The notes under the pieces were generated by a model. It was not told the origin of the DNA, made no database searches, and saw only the letters and a list, made by a program, of their open reading frames with translations. The position numbers and the translations under genes were made by a program. A stretch of 64,000 nucleotides of DNA from JAGQRJ01 sp041402045. Its GTDB lineage: Bacteria; Planctomycetota; J058. This document shows, in pieces, positions 17,946 through 27,196 of the stretch (its first letter is position 1; each line of letters starts with the position of its first letter). The stretch covers positions 239,866-303,865 of the forward strand of contig JAWKSZ010000001.1 of assembly GCA_041402045.1 (NCBI GenBank), in the 5' to 3' direction.

Positions 17946-19227
17946 GCGCCCTCCCGCGGCTCGTAGTGACACCAGGGGTCGGGGTCGTCGAGCCCGCGGC
18001 CCGCGGCCAGGGCCCGGGCCCGGCAACCGCCGCCGCAGGAGTCGTAGTGCTTGCAGCTCCAGCAGTCGGAGTTCCCCTCGAGCGCGCGCAGGCGGGTGAA
18101 CCCCGCGCCCTGGCTCCACAGCGCGTGCAGCCCCTGGGTCGCGAGGTCGCCGCTGTCGAACTCGGGGCCCAGCAGCGCGCAGGGGGAGACCTGCCCGCGC
18201 GGGGTCACGCTGCACACGAGGTTCCCCGCCACGCAGCCGAAGCGCTCGAGCACCCGCGCCGAGTCCTCCTGGTGCGGCACCCGACTGGGCCGGAACAAGG
18301 GGATCGAGACCGCGGCCTGGGCGCGGTCCAGCTCGGCGGCCGCGGCGTCGAACTCGGGGGCCTCGGGCAGCCAGGCGCGGTCCTCCCGCGCGCGGCCCGC
18401 GGGGAGCGCCGGGCGCAGGTAGAGCGAGCGGCGCCGCCTCCTCGCACAGCCGCGCCAGGGCCTCGATCCGCCCCGGAGGCCCGGGGGTCGGGAGCAAAGG
18501 TCACCCCACCGGCGCCCGGGCGGCGAAGGCGGGCGCAGGCCCTCGAGGGCGCGCGAACGCCTTCCCCGCGGATCGCGTCGTGGCTCGCGGCGTCGGCGCC
18601 GTCGAGGCTCACCGAGAGCGTGCGGAACGGGCGAGCCGCCAGCGCGTCGGCCAGGCGCGGGGTGAGGGTCGTGGCGTTGGTGGTGAGCATCACGTTCAGC
18701 CCGAGCTCGAAGGCCGCCTCCAGCCCCTCGAACAGCGCGGGGTGCAGGAGCGGCTCGCCGCCGGTCACGTGCACCTGCATGGCCCCCAGGGCGTACTGCT
18801 CCTCGAACAGGGCGCGCATGAGCGCGGGGGGGAAGGGCACGAGGGCGCCCGGCCCCGAGTCGGCCTGGCAGTGGCTGCACGCCAGGTTGCAGCCCTCGGT
18901 CGCCCCCAGATATACGGTCAGCGGGGCGGAGAGCCGCCCCGGGTGCGCGCGGTCCGCGACCACCCGCCCGTCGAAGCGACCGTCCGCCCCCAGCAGCCCC
19001 TCTTCCTCGAGGCCGCGGACGAAGGCGCGGGCGGCCTCGCCCGTGGCGCGCGCGGGGTCCAGGAGCAACCCCGTGGCCTCGGCGTCGAAGGGCATGTATT
19101 GGAAGGTCTCGCGGTCGTAGACCAGCGACCCGAAGTATTCCGGCCGCAGCACGTGCCGCGGCTCGGAGCCGGTCGCCCCGCGCCAGGCGGGGACCACCTC
19201 GAGGGTCGGGAGCTCGCGCCCGCTCAC
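17942..19227 (-). CDS. Radical SAM/SPASM enzyme with PqqD-like N-terminus (frameshifted)
   Basis: About 428 codons from GTG 19227, overlapping the stop of the small upstream gene. Residues about 15-95 (RHVLRPEYFGSLVYDRETFQ and on) resemble a PqqD/RiPP recognition element. CNLACSHC at residues 113-120 is the CxxxCxxC radical SAM cluster site, followed by VTGGEPLLHP and LSVSLDGAD. The C-terminus is a SPASM domain with the cysteines in CVAGNLVCSVTPRGQVSPCA and CWSCKHYDSCGGGCRA, expected to hold auxiliary 4Fe-4S clusters. Between about 18430 and 18580 the frame changes at least twice, and sequence on both sides is clearly one protein. SPASM enzymes of this layout usually modify ribosomally made peptides; the real substrate is unknown. 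Confidence 0.85.
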
Positions 19228-19445
19228 GGGCCCCGATCCTTGGGGCGCGACGAGAGCCGCCACTGCACGGCCTCGCCGAAGCAGCCGGCGCTGACCCAGG
19301 TCCGCCGCACGCTGACGCTGACTTTGCGCAGGGCGAGCTCGCGCTTGCGCGGCGGCGCGGGGCTCAGCGCCTCGCGCAGCGCCGCCGACAGCAGCCGGCG
19401 TTCGCGCTCGATCACCGTGCGCGGGATCAGGGGCTTCTTCGCCAT
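19224..19445 (-). CDS. 73-residue peptide, possible substrate of the radical SAM enzyme
   Basis: ATG 19445 to a TGA that overlaps the radical SAM GTG start. The product is basic (MAKKPLIPRTVIERERRLLS at the start) with one helix, then a segment rich in Val/Ser/Arg and TWVSAGCFGEAVQWRL with a single Cys near the C-terminus. Position and size fit a RiPP precursor encoded directly before its maturase, but no known precursor family is recognised and there is no Gly-Gly leader site. It may equally be a small unrelated protein. No strong Shine-Dalgarno sequence precedes it. Confidence 0.55.
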   Translation of the reverse strand: MAKKPLIPRTVIERERRLLSAALREALSPAPPRKRELALRKVSVSVRRTWVSAGCFGEAVQWRLSSRPKDRGP

Positions 19446-19563
19446 GGAGCGAGGGTACTCCCCCGATGGGGCCGGGGCCACACGGGCTCGCGCGGGTCGG
19501 TTCGCTGGAACTCGGTCTCGGAGCCCAGGCCCCGCCTGGCTATAGTTGGGGCACGAGGAGCCT

Positions 19564-20229
19564 ATGGCCGACGATGACGACGGGACCCGCCTCACGGTCC
19601 ACGAGCTGAACAGCCTGCGCCGCGAGAACCCCCGCGGCCTGTTCGCGCACCTGATGGATGTGCGCCAGGCATTCCTGTTCGGGGTCGAGGACCACCGCCA
19701 GGAGGAGGAGCGCTGGGGCGGCGAGCTGCGGATCACGGTCAACCGCAACCTGACGGTGCACTTCGCCCCGGGCTTCGACCCCAACATGCCCGACCGCGAA
19801 GCGCTGCCGCAGTTCGTGGTCATGCCCGACGCCGCGCGGGCCGGCACGAGCGAGGACACGACCACGACCCTCGACGACGGCGACAGCTTCGCGGGGGTGG
19901 TGTATTTCCTCGACCCCGACGACTACGAGGTCTACGTCGAGGAGCTCGCCGAGATCCAGGCCGAGTATCCGGACTTCGACCTGATCCCCGACACCTACTT
20001 CTTGGACCGCGAGGTCCTGGGCTACCTGCGCGACGTGGTCCTCAAGCACGCGACGGTGGTCGCCGAGCGGGAATACGACTTCCGCCAGGGCATGTTCGGC
20101 GGCGAGGCGCCCCCGCTCCCCGAGCTGGCGCGAGAGGCCGACGTCGAGGACGAGGAGGGCGAGCCCGACCCCGGCTACGACGTGATCGAGGGCGAGCACC
20201 TGCGCACGATCCGCTTCCGCACGGACTGA
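19564..20229 (+). CDS. Hypothetical acidic protein
   Basis: 221 residues from ATG 19564, with GAGGAG seven bases upstream and a TATAGT (19540) that could serve as -10. The protein is acidic, with MADDDDGTRL at the start and LAREADVEDEEGEPDPGYD near the end. It has no signal peptide, span or known motif. The middle (SFAGVVYFLDPDDYEVYVEELAEIQAEYPDFDL) looks like an alpha/beta domain. It is divergent from the small-peptide operon across 118 bp. I do not recognise the family. Confidence 0.75.
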   Translation: MADDDDGTRLTVHELNSLRRENPRGLFAHLMDVRQAFLFGVEDHRQEEERWGGELRITVNRNLTVHFAPGFDPNMPDREALPQFVVMPDAARAGTSEDTTTTLDDGDSFAGVVYFLDPDDYEVYVEELAEIQAEYPDFDLIPDTYFLDREVLGYLRDVVLKHATVVAEREYDFRQGMFGGEAPPLPELAREADVEDEEGEPDPGYDVIEGEHLRTIRFRTD

Positions 20230-20278
20230 CCCGAGGGCGGAGCTCGCTGGACGCACCGGGATCGCCGGGGCCCTGCCC

Positions 20279-23200
20279 TCAGCGGCGCTGGTCGGCGTCC
20301 TCGGGCTGCTGCTCCTCGGGCGGCGGAGCGCCGCCGTCCTCGGGCGTCTCGGGCCGCGCTCCTCCGGCGCCTCGTCGCCGAGGCGAACAGGTCGAGGGCT
20401 GCTCGCCGAGCTTGAAGAACGGGAACGGGCGCACGGAGGGCGGGGCGTTGGGCCCCCACAGCGAGCCGCGCACGCTGACGCCCGTGCCCGGCACGATGTT
20501 CTCGATCAGGACCCGCTCCCAAATGTTCCCGCCGGTGTCGAAGGGCACGAGGTCGAGGGAGATCCGGCCGGAGGTGTCGGCGTCGTCGCCGAACAGCACG
20601 TAGCCGTTGCGCCCGACGTAGTCGACCTTGCTCGAGTCGAGGCGCACCTCGGTCAGGCTCAGGCGCGACGCGCTGAGGGTGTAGTCGACGACGATCGTCT
20701 CGAAGGCCAGGGGCTCCGAGGTCTCGCCCGAGAAGGCGTCCTCGAGGATCCGCACCACGTCGAAGGCCCGGGGGAGCTCGACCAGGTTGGCCTCGCCCAC
20801 CCAGATCTTGCCCGCGCCGCTGAAGGGCAGGGTCGTCCGCCCCTGCCGGCTCCCGCCGTGGAACTGCAGGTTCGCGCTGGCCCAGCCGCTGAGCGGCTGG
20901 CCCGCGCGCGCGGCGGGAGCCTTGGTCGGGGTGGGCGCGTCCTCGGACCCGATCCGCAGCAGCCCGGCCTTGACGTCCACCAGCGAGCCCTTGCGGAGGT
21001 CGAGCGAGCCCCGGTAGTAGCCGCTGCGCGGGGTGAACTCGACGATCGTCGCCAGGTCACCGCCCCAGAGCGTGCCCGAGAGCGGGGCCCCGGCGCGTCC
21101 GATCTGGAAGGTCCCGTTGCGCAGGATCAGGGGGGCGTGGACGTCGAACAGGGTCTGGTCGAACAGCCGCATGCGATCGAGGAGGATCTCGCCCTCGGCG
21201 GTGGCCAGGGCCAGCTCCTCCACGCGCCCGGTGAGCCGGATCACGCCCTGGGCGCCGCGCACCCGGATCGCCCCGGGGCTCACGTGGTCCAGCTCCAGGG
21301 GCTTGGTCTCGCGCAGTTGGAACCCGAAGCCCTGGGGCCGGACCTCGGCCACGTAGCTCAGCGCGCCCTCGCTCAGGTCGTAGGGCACGTAGAGCGCGGC
21401 GGAGAGGTCGAGGGTGCCTTCGGGCTCGAGGGCGCGCAGGATCTCCTGCCAGCGGGTGGGGAGCGTGCCGATCAGCTCCTGCCGACGCGCGGGGTCCTCG
21501 CCGTAGCCCAGCCCGGTCCCCTCGATGCGGATCACGTGGCCCTTGTCGCCGCCTTGGGGGAACCAGTCCTGCTTGGCCTGGTCCCGGCGCAGGGTGAGCG
21601 TCCCGTCCTGCAGCCGGCAGCGCAGATCGATCAGCTCGGGCTCACCGTCCACGATCCTGAGCTCGCCCTGGACGTCGGTCAGCGGCACCGGCAACAGCCG
21701 CGGCCGGACCCGCAGCCCCCGCGGCACCGAGCGCGCGTCGACCCGCGGGTCCCGCGCTCTCCGTCCACGTCCAGGGTCAGCGCCGCGTCGAGGGCCCTCC
21801 GCCGGGTAGGCTTCGAGCACGTCCCCCAGCGCCGGGCGAGCTGCTCGCGCAGGGTCGCGTCGAGCTCCAGCCCGTCGACCCCGGCGCAGGCTGCCGCCGC
21901 GCGTCGCAGGCCCTGCTCCGTCGATCACCAGCTCTGCGCCCGCGAGCGTGCCTTGGACCGCGCCCGGAAGCGCAGCGCCTCGCCGATCCGGACCTCGACG
22001 TCGCCGCGGAGGTCCGTGACCCGGGTCGCGCCGAAGCCGGCGAGCTTGGGGTGAAGGGCGCCGCGCGCAGCGAGGCGTCGGGGAGTGCAGCGTGATCCGG
22101 TGCCCCGCGGGTCGCCCGGGACCTGGCGCAGCGCGGTATCGACGTCGACGACGAGGCTCGGCGGCCTCACGGCAGCTCGCGCCCCTCGCCCGCGGGAGCA
22201 CGCTCCAGGAGCGCCGCGTCGAGCTCCGTCCTGGGCCGCAGGTCGAGGTGCAGGAGCGGCTCCTCACCGGCGACCTCGACCTCGCCATCGAGGAGAGCTC
22301 CCCGAGCCGCGGCGCCCGCTGGCCTCCAGGACGCCCACGCACCCGCGCGCGCCTCCGCGCGAGGGAAGCGGCGAAGAGGTCCAGGTCGACCCGCAGCGGG
22401 GCCTGCTCGCCAGCGAGGTCCCGCTCCTGCGCCGCCTCGTCCAGGCTCGGAGCCAGGCTGAGCGAGGTCCCGGTCACATGACCTCGAAGCGGTCCAGGGC
22501 GCGGACGCGCGCCTCGCACCCTGGACAACCTCGCCCGGGGCCGGAGCAGACGGCGCAGGCCACCTGGGCGGCTCAGGCGGCGCGGCGTCGAGCACGCGCT
22601 GGGTCAACTCTACCGCGCGCACGTCGACCTGCAGGTCCCCCGAGAACTCGCCCTGGCAGGGGCTTGCGCACCACGAGGGCGCGCACCGAAGGGGCGTCGC
22701 GGATCGCGCCGTCCACCGAGCGCGCCTTGACGTCGAGGGTCAGGTCGACCCGCGCCGGGACCGACTCTTCGTCGTCGTCCTGCCCGGGGAGGATCTCCGG
22801 CGCGATCACCAGGGTCCCGTCGGCCACGAGCGGGAGCGGGAACAGCTCCGGGGCGAGCTCGAGCTCGTGCAGGGTCAAGGACACCCGCGGGGTGGCCTCC
22901 GCCCGCGGGCCGGCCTTGGCGACCTTGATCCGCGCGTCGAAGCTCCCCGCGCGCGGGTGGAACGGCTCCACGAAGCGTCGCGTGCCTTCGGGGAGCGCGC
23001 TGAGCAGCGCCGCGGTCACCGGGACCCCTCGCGCGTCGACGTCGACGTGGATCAGGTCGCCGTGCATGACCATGGCCTCGACCTCGGCCACCCCGCCGAA
23101 CTCGAGCTGCCCCGTCGCGCGGACCTCGACGTTGGCCCCCTCGGCCAGGCTGAAGCTCCCCTGGGCGTCGAGGAAGCGGATCGGGTAGTCGCGGTACATG

Positions 23201-24480
23201 GCCGAGACCGTGCCCCCCAGGTCGTGGACCTGGGCCGAGATCTGGGGGTCCTCCATGTGGGGGCCCTTGAAGATCACGACCTTGGCTCCGCCCACGGTGC
23301 CCCGCGGATCGAACTCCTCGTAGACCCGGCGAATGTCCGGCGGCAGCGCGCGGCGGAAGGCCTCCGAGAGCTCGATCTCGCGCACGTCGATCGCGATGAA
23401 CAGCGTGAGGTTCTCGTCCTCCTTGCCGGGGAACGCCGAGCCGCGGGCCACGAGCCGGCCGGTCTCTCCCACCCGGGCCAGGGTGTTCTCCCAGCTCACG
23501 TTCAGGATCTCGGGGGCGTCGGCGCCCGGGGGGACGGCGACCACGACCTCGAACGCGCCCTGAATGTCCTCGATCGGGATCGAGAACCCCCGGGGGCGGA
23601 CGGTGGCCTGCTGGGGGCGGATCGACCCCGAGACCTTGAGCCCGTGCCGCGCGGTGTGCGTCACGTGCAGGCTCACGTCCACGTGCCCGGACTGGGGGCC
23701 GATCTCGTCCCACACCTTCTCCTGGAACAGGCGCGGGATCATGCTGCGCACGACCCGGTTGAGCTCACCGTCCCGCAGGTCCACCTTGGCGTCTACGGAC
23801 CCCTGCTCGTCGGCCACGACCTTGAACTCGACCTGGGGGAACAGGTCGCGGTGCAGACGGTCGGGGGGGACGCCGCTCAGCGCGCGCCCGCCCGCGGCGA
23901 GCGGGTCGTCGGACCCGAACAGCGCCCCCAGGCGCGCCCGACCGCGGGTCTCGAGGGACAGGTCCTCCCGCAGGAGGGCGTCCACGGTGATCCCGCTCAG
24001 GAGCACGTCCCGCCGCCCCTCGGGGAGGTCGGCGATCACCCGCACGCGGCCGCCTTCGACCTTGAGGTTCAAGTCGGCGTAGAGGGTGGTCTCGCCCCCT
24101 TCACCCGTCGGCGGAGCCGGGGTCAACTGTCCGTCGGGTCCGATCCGCAGCGTGATCTCCGGATCGATCAGGCGCAGCTCGGTGACCGCCGGGGGCACGA
24201 GGCTCACCACCGCCTCGGCGCGCCCGACCCGCAGCCACTCGCGACCGGGGTTCCCGCGCTCGTGGAGCACGAACTCGCCGATCACGAGGCCCTGCTCCCA
24301 CGAGAGCAGCTCGACCTCGCCCAGCCGAGGGGTGTACTCGGGGAGCAGATTCCCGAGGGTCGTGCGGACGATCTCTTCCATTTCGTCCGGGTTCCGGACG
24401 ATCAACCAGTAGTCGAGGACGACGTTGGCGCCCAGCGCCACGAACACGATCGCCCAGAACCGGAGGAAGCGCCGCCGCAA
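20279..24480 (-). CDS. AsmA/YhdP-like large envelope protein (frameshifted in the middle)
   Basis: About 1400 codons from the start MRRRFLRFWAIVFVALGANVV, an N-terminal membrane anchor with the rest in the periplasm. The chain is beta-rich with repeated AsmA-type elements (VNVSWENTLARVGETGRLVA-like strands, EGTLDLSAALYVPYDLSEGAL, GRISLDLVPFDTGGNIWERVL). The end is Pro/Glu-rich. AsmA-family proteins form hydrophobic grooves that bridge the inner and outer membranes and carry phospholipids, or affect outer membrane assembly. Frame is kept from 24480 to about 22660 and from about 21720 to 20279. In between, coding pieces such as VRAVELTQRVLDAAPPE, VDVDTALRQVPGD and GTSLSLAPSLDEAAQERDL alternate among frames roughly every 100 bp. 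This looks like a locally poor consensus; a real pseudogene cannot be excluded. Confidence 0.75.
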
Positions 24481-24665
24481 GGTCAGTCCCCGAACCGCTC
24501 GTCGCTCGTCGCAGGCATGTGCTCGCTCCTCGCGGGGGGCCTCGCGCCGGCGCGGAGGCGGCGCCCGAAACGACGCGCGCGGCGGCGATCGCTCACGATC
24601 CCGCCGCGCACGGTGTGCCTGCGAGCAGCGGTCCGCGCGTGGTCACGCGGGCCGCCGCTTCGTGC

Positions 24666-25988
24666 CTACTGGTCTTCCTCGTCGCTCGGCCAGTCGTCGG
24701 CCGGCTCGTCGTCCATGGGCTGCTCGTCAGCCGGTTGCTCGGCGGGCTGGTCCATGGAGTCGTCCGCGGGGACGTCCTCGCTCGGCCACTCGTCGTCCGA
24801 CGGGCTGTCCTCCATGGCGTCGTCCGCCGGCGCGTCCTCACTCGGCCACTCGTCGTCCGCCGGCTGCTCGGCGGGTTGGTCCATGGAGTCGTCCGCGGGG
24901 GCATCCTCGCTCGGCCAGTCGTCGGCCGGCTGCTCGGCGGGCTGGTCCATGGAGTCGTCCGCGGGGGCGTCCTCGCTCGGCCACTCGTCGTCCGACGGGC
25001 TGTCCTCCATGGGCGGGTCCATGGCGTCGTCCGCCGGCGCGTCCTCACTCGGCCACTCGTCGTCCGACGGGCTGTCCTCCATGGGCTGGTCCGCGGGTTG
25101 TTCGTCCATGGGCTCGTCGACGGGGTCGTCGAGGGGCCAGCCGTCGGGACCCACCGCCGGGGTCACCGGCGCGGGCTCGTCGTCCGCCGGCATGTCGTCC
25201 ATGGGCTGCTCGTCGTCCATGGGCTGCTCGTCGTCGTCCGCCGGCATGTCGTCCACGGGCTGCTCGTCCATGGGCTGCTCGTCGTCCATGGGCTGCTCGT
25301 CCTCCATGGGCGGGAGGTCGTCCTCCATGGGCGGGAGGTCGTCCTCCACGGGCGGGAGGTCGTCCTCCATGGGCGGGAGGTCGTCCTCCATGGGCGGGAG
25401 GTCGTCCTCCACCGCCGGGACGTCGGCGGGGGTCTCCTCGGCCGGCGGCGTGGTGTCGGCGGGGGTCTCCTCGGCCGGCGGCGCGGTGTCGGCGGGGGTC
25501 TCCTCGGTCGCCCCCTCCTCCTCGTCGGGCCGGGTGTCGGTGTAGATCTGGTCCTCGTCCCAGCCGCGCTTGTAGTTGGAGCGGTCGTCGATGGACCAGC
25601 GCGTCTCGAGGGCCTGGAGGTGGATCTCGTCCAGCTTCACCTGCAGCGCGCGGGCGTCGTCCTCGGACTCCACCGCCTCCGCGATCCGCTGACGCGAGGG
25701 GCCGAAGCGGGCCGCACGGCGCACGTTCTTGCGCGCGGTGATCGGGCGGATCCCGACCTCGACCATGCGGTCGTAGATCGGCTTCCAGGGGTGGGCCAGG
25801 GTCAGGATCGGGAACTCTTCGAGCTCGCTGCCGAGCAGGGCCCACTGGCGCCGCTCGCTGTCCGGGTCCGGCGGGCTGTCGTACCGCAGCGCGGGCGAGA
25901 AGCTCGGGTGCAGCGGCAAGCAACCAGCCAAGCCCAGCACGAGCGTGCTTCCGACGACGAACACTCCCCAGATGCGCGAAACCTTCAC
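24666..25988 (-). CDS. Lipoprotein with long acidic Asp/Glu/Pro/Met repeat tail
   Basis: 440 residues from GTG 25988, with GGGGAGGA upstream. A lipoprotein signal ends LGLAGC with Cys23 as the lipidation site. Residues about 25-160 are a mixed alpha/beta region (LTLAHPWKPIYDRMVEVGI, ALQVKLDEIHLQALETRW). The remaining 270 are low-complexity tandem repeats: ETPADTAPPAE units, then LPPMEDD units, then EQPMDD and long DSPSDDEWPSEDAPADD units containing regular Trp residues. The tail carries a very high negative charge and could bind cations or act as a surface brush; this is inference. Repeat number may vary between strains. The 185 bp to the AsmA-like gene start show nothing notable. Confidence 0.85.
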   Translation of the reverse strand: MKVSRIWGVFVVGSTLVLGLAGCLPLHPSFSPALRYDSPPDPDSERRQWALLGSELEEFPILTLAHPWKPIYDRMVEVGIRPITARKNVRRAARFGPSRQRIAEAVESEDDARALQVKLDEIHLQALETRWSIDDRSNYKRGWDEDQIYTDTRPDEEEGATEETPADTAPPAEETPADTTPPAEETPADVPAVEDDLPPMEDDLPPMEDDLPPVEDDLPPMEDDLPPMEDEQPMDDEQPMDEQPVDDMPADDDEQPMDDEQPMDDMPADDEPAPVTPAVGPDGWPLDDPVDEPMDEQPADQPMEDSPSDDEWPSEDAPADDAMDPPMEDSPSDDEWPSEDAPADDSMDQPAEQPADDWPSEDAPADDSMDQPAEQPADDEWPSEDAPADDAMEDSPSDDEWPSEDVPADDSMDQPAEQPADEQPMDDEPADDWPSDEEDQ

Positions 25989-26201
25989 GCGGTCCTCCCC
26001 TGTTCCAAGTCCACCGACTGTAGCACGTTGCCCTGGGCCGGGGGAGGGGGGCAACCGTCACAGGGGGCGCTCCCTCGAGCCCGCCTGCCGCCTCGCTCGC
26101 CGGGCGCGGACCGGCCAGGAGGTGGATTTTCGCCCGCCCGGGCGACCGGCGTCAGCCGCGAGCGCGAGGGGGTCGGGGACAGACCCCTGGAGGCCGTCCT
26201 C

Positions 26202-27140
26202 TCAGGCCTGCGCGATCGCCGCCAGGACGTCGGCGCCCAGCTCGAGCTCGGCCGCCTGCGCGTTCTGCCGGACCTGCTCCGCCCGCGTCGCGCCGACGAT
26301 CACCGAGGCGATCCCCGGCTGCGCCAGGCACCAAGCCAGGGACATGCGGGTCAGCCCCAGGTCCGCCTCGCTCGCGACCTTCGCCAGGGCGTCGATCCGG
26401 GCGAGGTTCTCGGGGGTCATGCGCGCGTGCATCCAGCGGTTGAGCCGGTCGTTGGCCAGGCGGCTCTCCGCGGGGACCTCTCCGTGGCGGTATTTCCCAG
26501 TGAGCAGGCCCTGCGCCAAGGGGCTGTAGGCCACCTGCCCCAGGCCGAGCTCGAGCGAGGTGGGCACGACCTGCTCCTCGATCTCGCGCTGCAGGAGGTT
26601 GTAGGGCGGCTGGTTGGAGATCGGAGGGGGAGCCCCCAGGGAGCGCGCGCACTCGACCGCAGCGCGGATCTGCTCGGCGTCCCAGTTGCTCACGCCCCAG
26701 TAGAGGACCTTGCCCTGGCGGATCAGGTCGTCCATGGCGCGCACGACCTCGGCCATCGGGGAGTCCGGATCGTGGCAGTGGCACTGGTAGAGGTCCACGT
26801 AGTCGGTGCCCAGCCGCTTCAGGCTGGCCGCGCAGGCCTCCAGCAGGTGCTTGCGGCTGAGCCCGCGGTCGTTGACGTCGTCGCTCATGGGCCAGAACGC
26901 CTTGGTCGCGAGCACCACGTGTTCCCGGCGCACGCCCGCGAGCAGCCGCCCCAGGCACCGCTCGGCCTCGCCCTTGGCGTAGACGTCGGCGGTGTCGAAG
27001 AAGTTGATCCCGGCCTCGAGGGCGGCGCGCACGCACTCCTGCGCGCGCTCCTCCTCCACGGCGTTGCCGTAGGTCAGCCAGCTCCCCAACCCTACGACGC
27101 TGACCTTGAGCCCGCTGTCACCCAGTCGTCGGTAGCGCAT
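26202..27140 (-). CDS. Aldo/keto reductase
   Basis: A 312-residue NADPH-dependent (beta/alpha)8 oxidoreductase reducing aldehydes or ketones. The catalytic tetrad is visible: Asp and Tyr in FFDTADVYAKGEAE, Lys in LATKAFWP and His in DLYQCHCHDPD. The C-terminal SVIVGATRAEQVRQNA is the cofactor-binding segment that contacts the adenosine phosphate. The order of motifs fits the Kv-beta/YghZ branch of the superfamily. Substrate not predictable. It lies upstream of the lipoprotein gene on the same strand, separated by about 213 bp. Confidence 0.93.
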   Translation of the reverse strand: MRYRRLGDSGLKVSVVGLGSWLTYGNAVEEERAQECVRAALEAGINFFDTADVYAKGEAERCLGRLLAGVRREHVVLATKAFWPMSDDVNDRGLSRKHLLEACAASLKRLGTDYVDLYQCHCHDPDSPMAEVVRAMDDLIRQGKVLYWGVSNWDAEQIRAAVECARSLGAPPPISNQPPYNLLQREIEEQVVPTSLELGLGQVAYSPLAQGLLTGKYRHGEVPAESRLANDRLNRWMHARMTPENLARIDALAKVASEADLGLTRMSLAWCLAQPGIASVIVGATRAEQVRQNAQAAELELGADVLAAIAQA

Positions 27141-27196
27141 GTCCTCGTCCTTCCGGCCCGCGCAGCGCCAGGCCTGTGCCGCCCAGCGGGCGGTTG

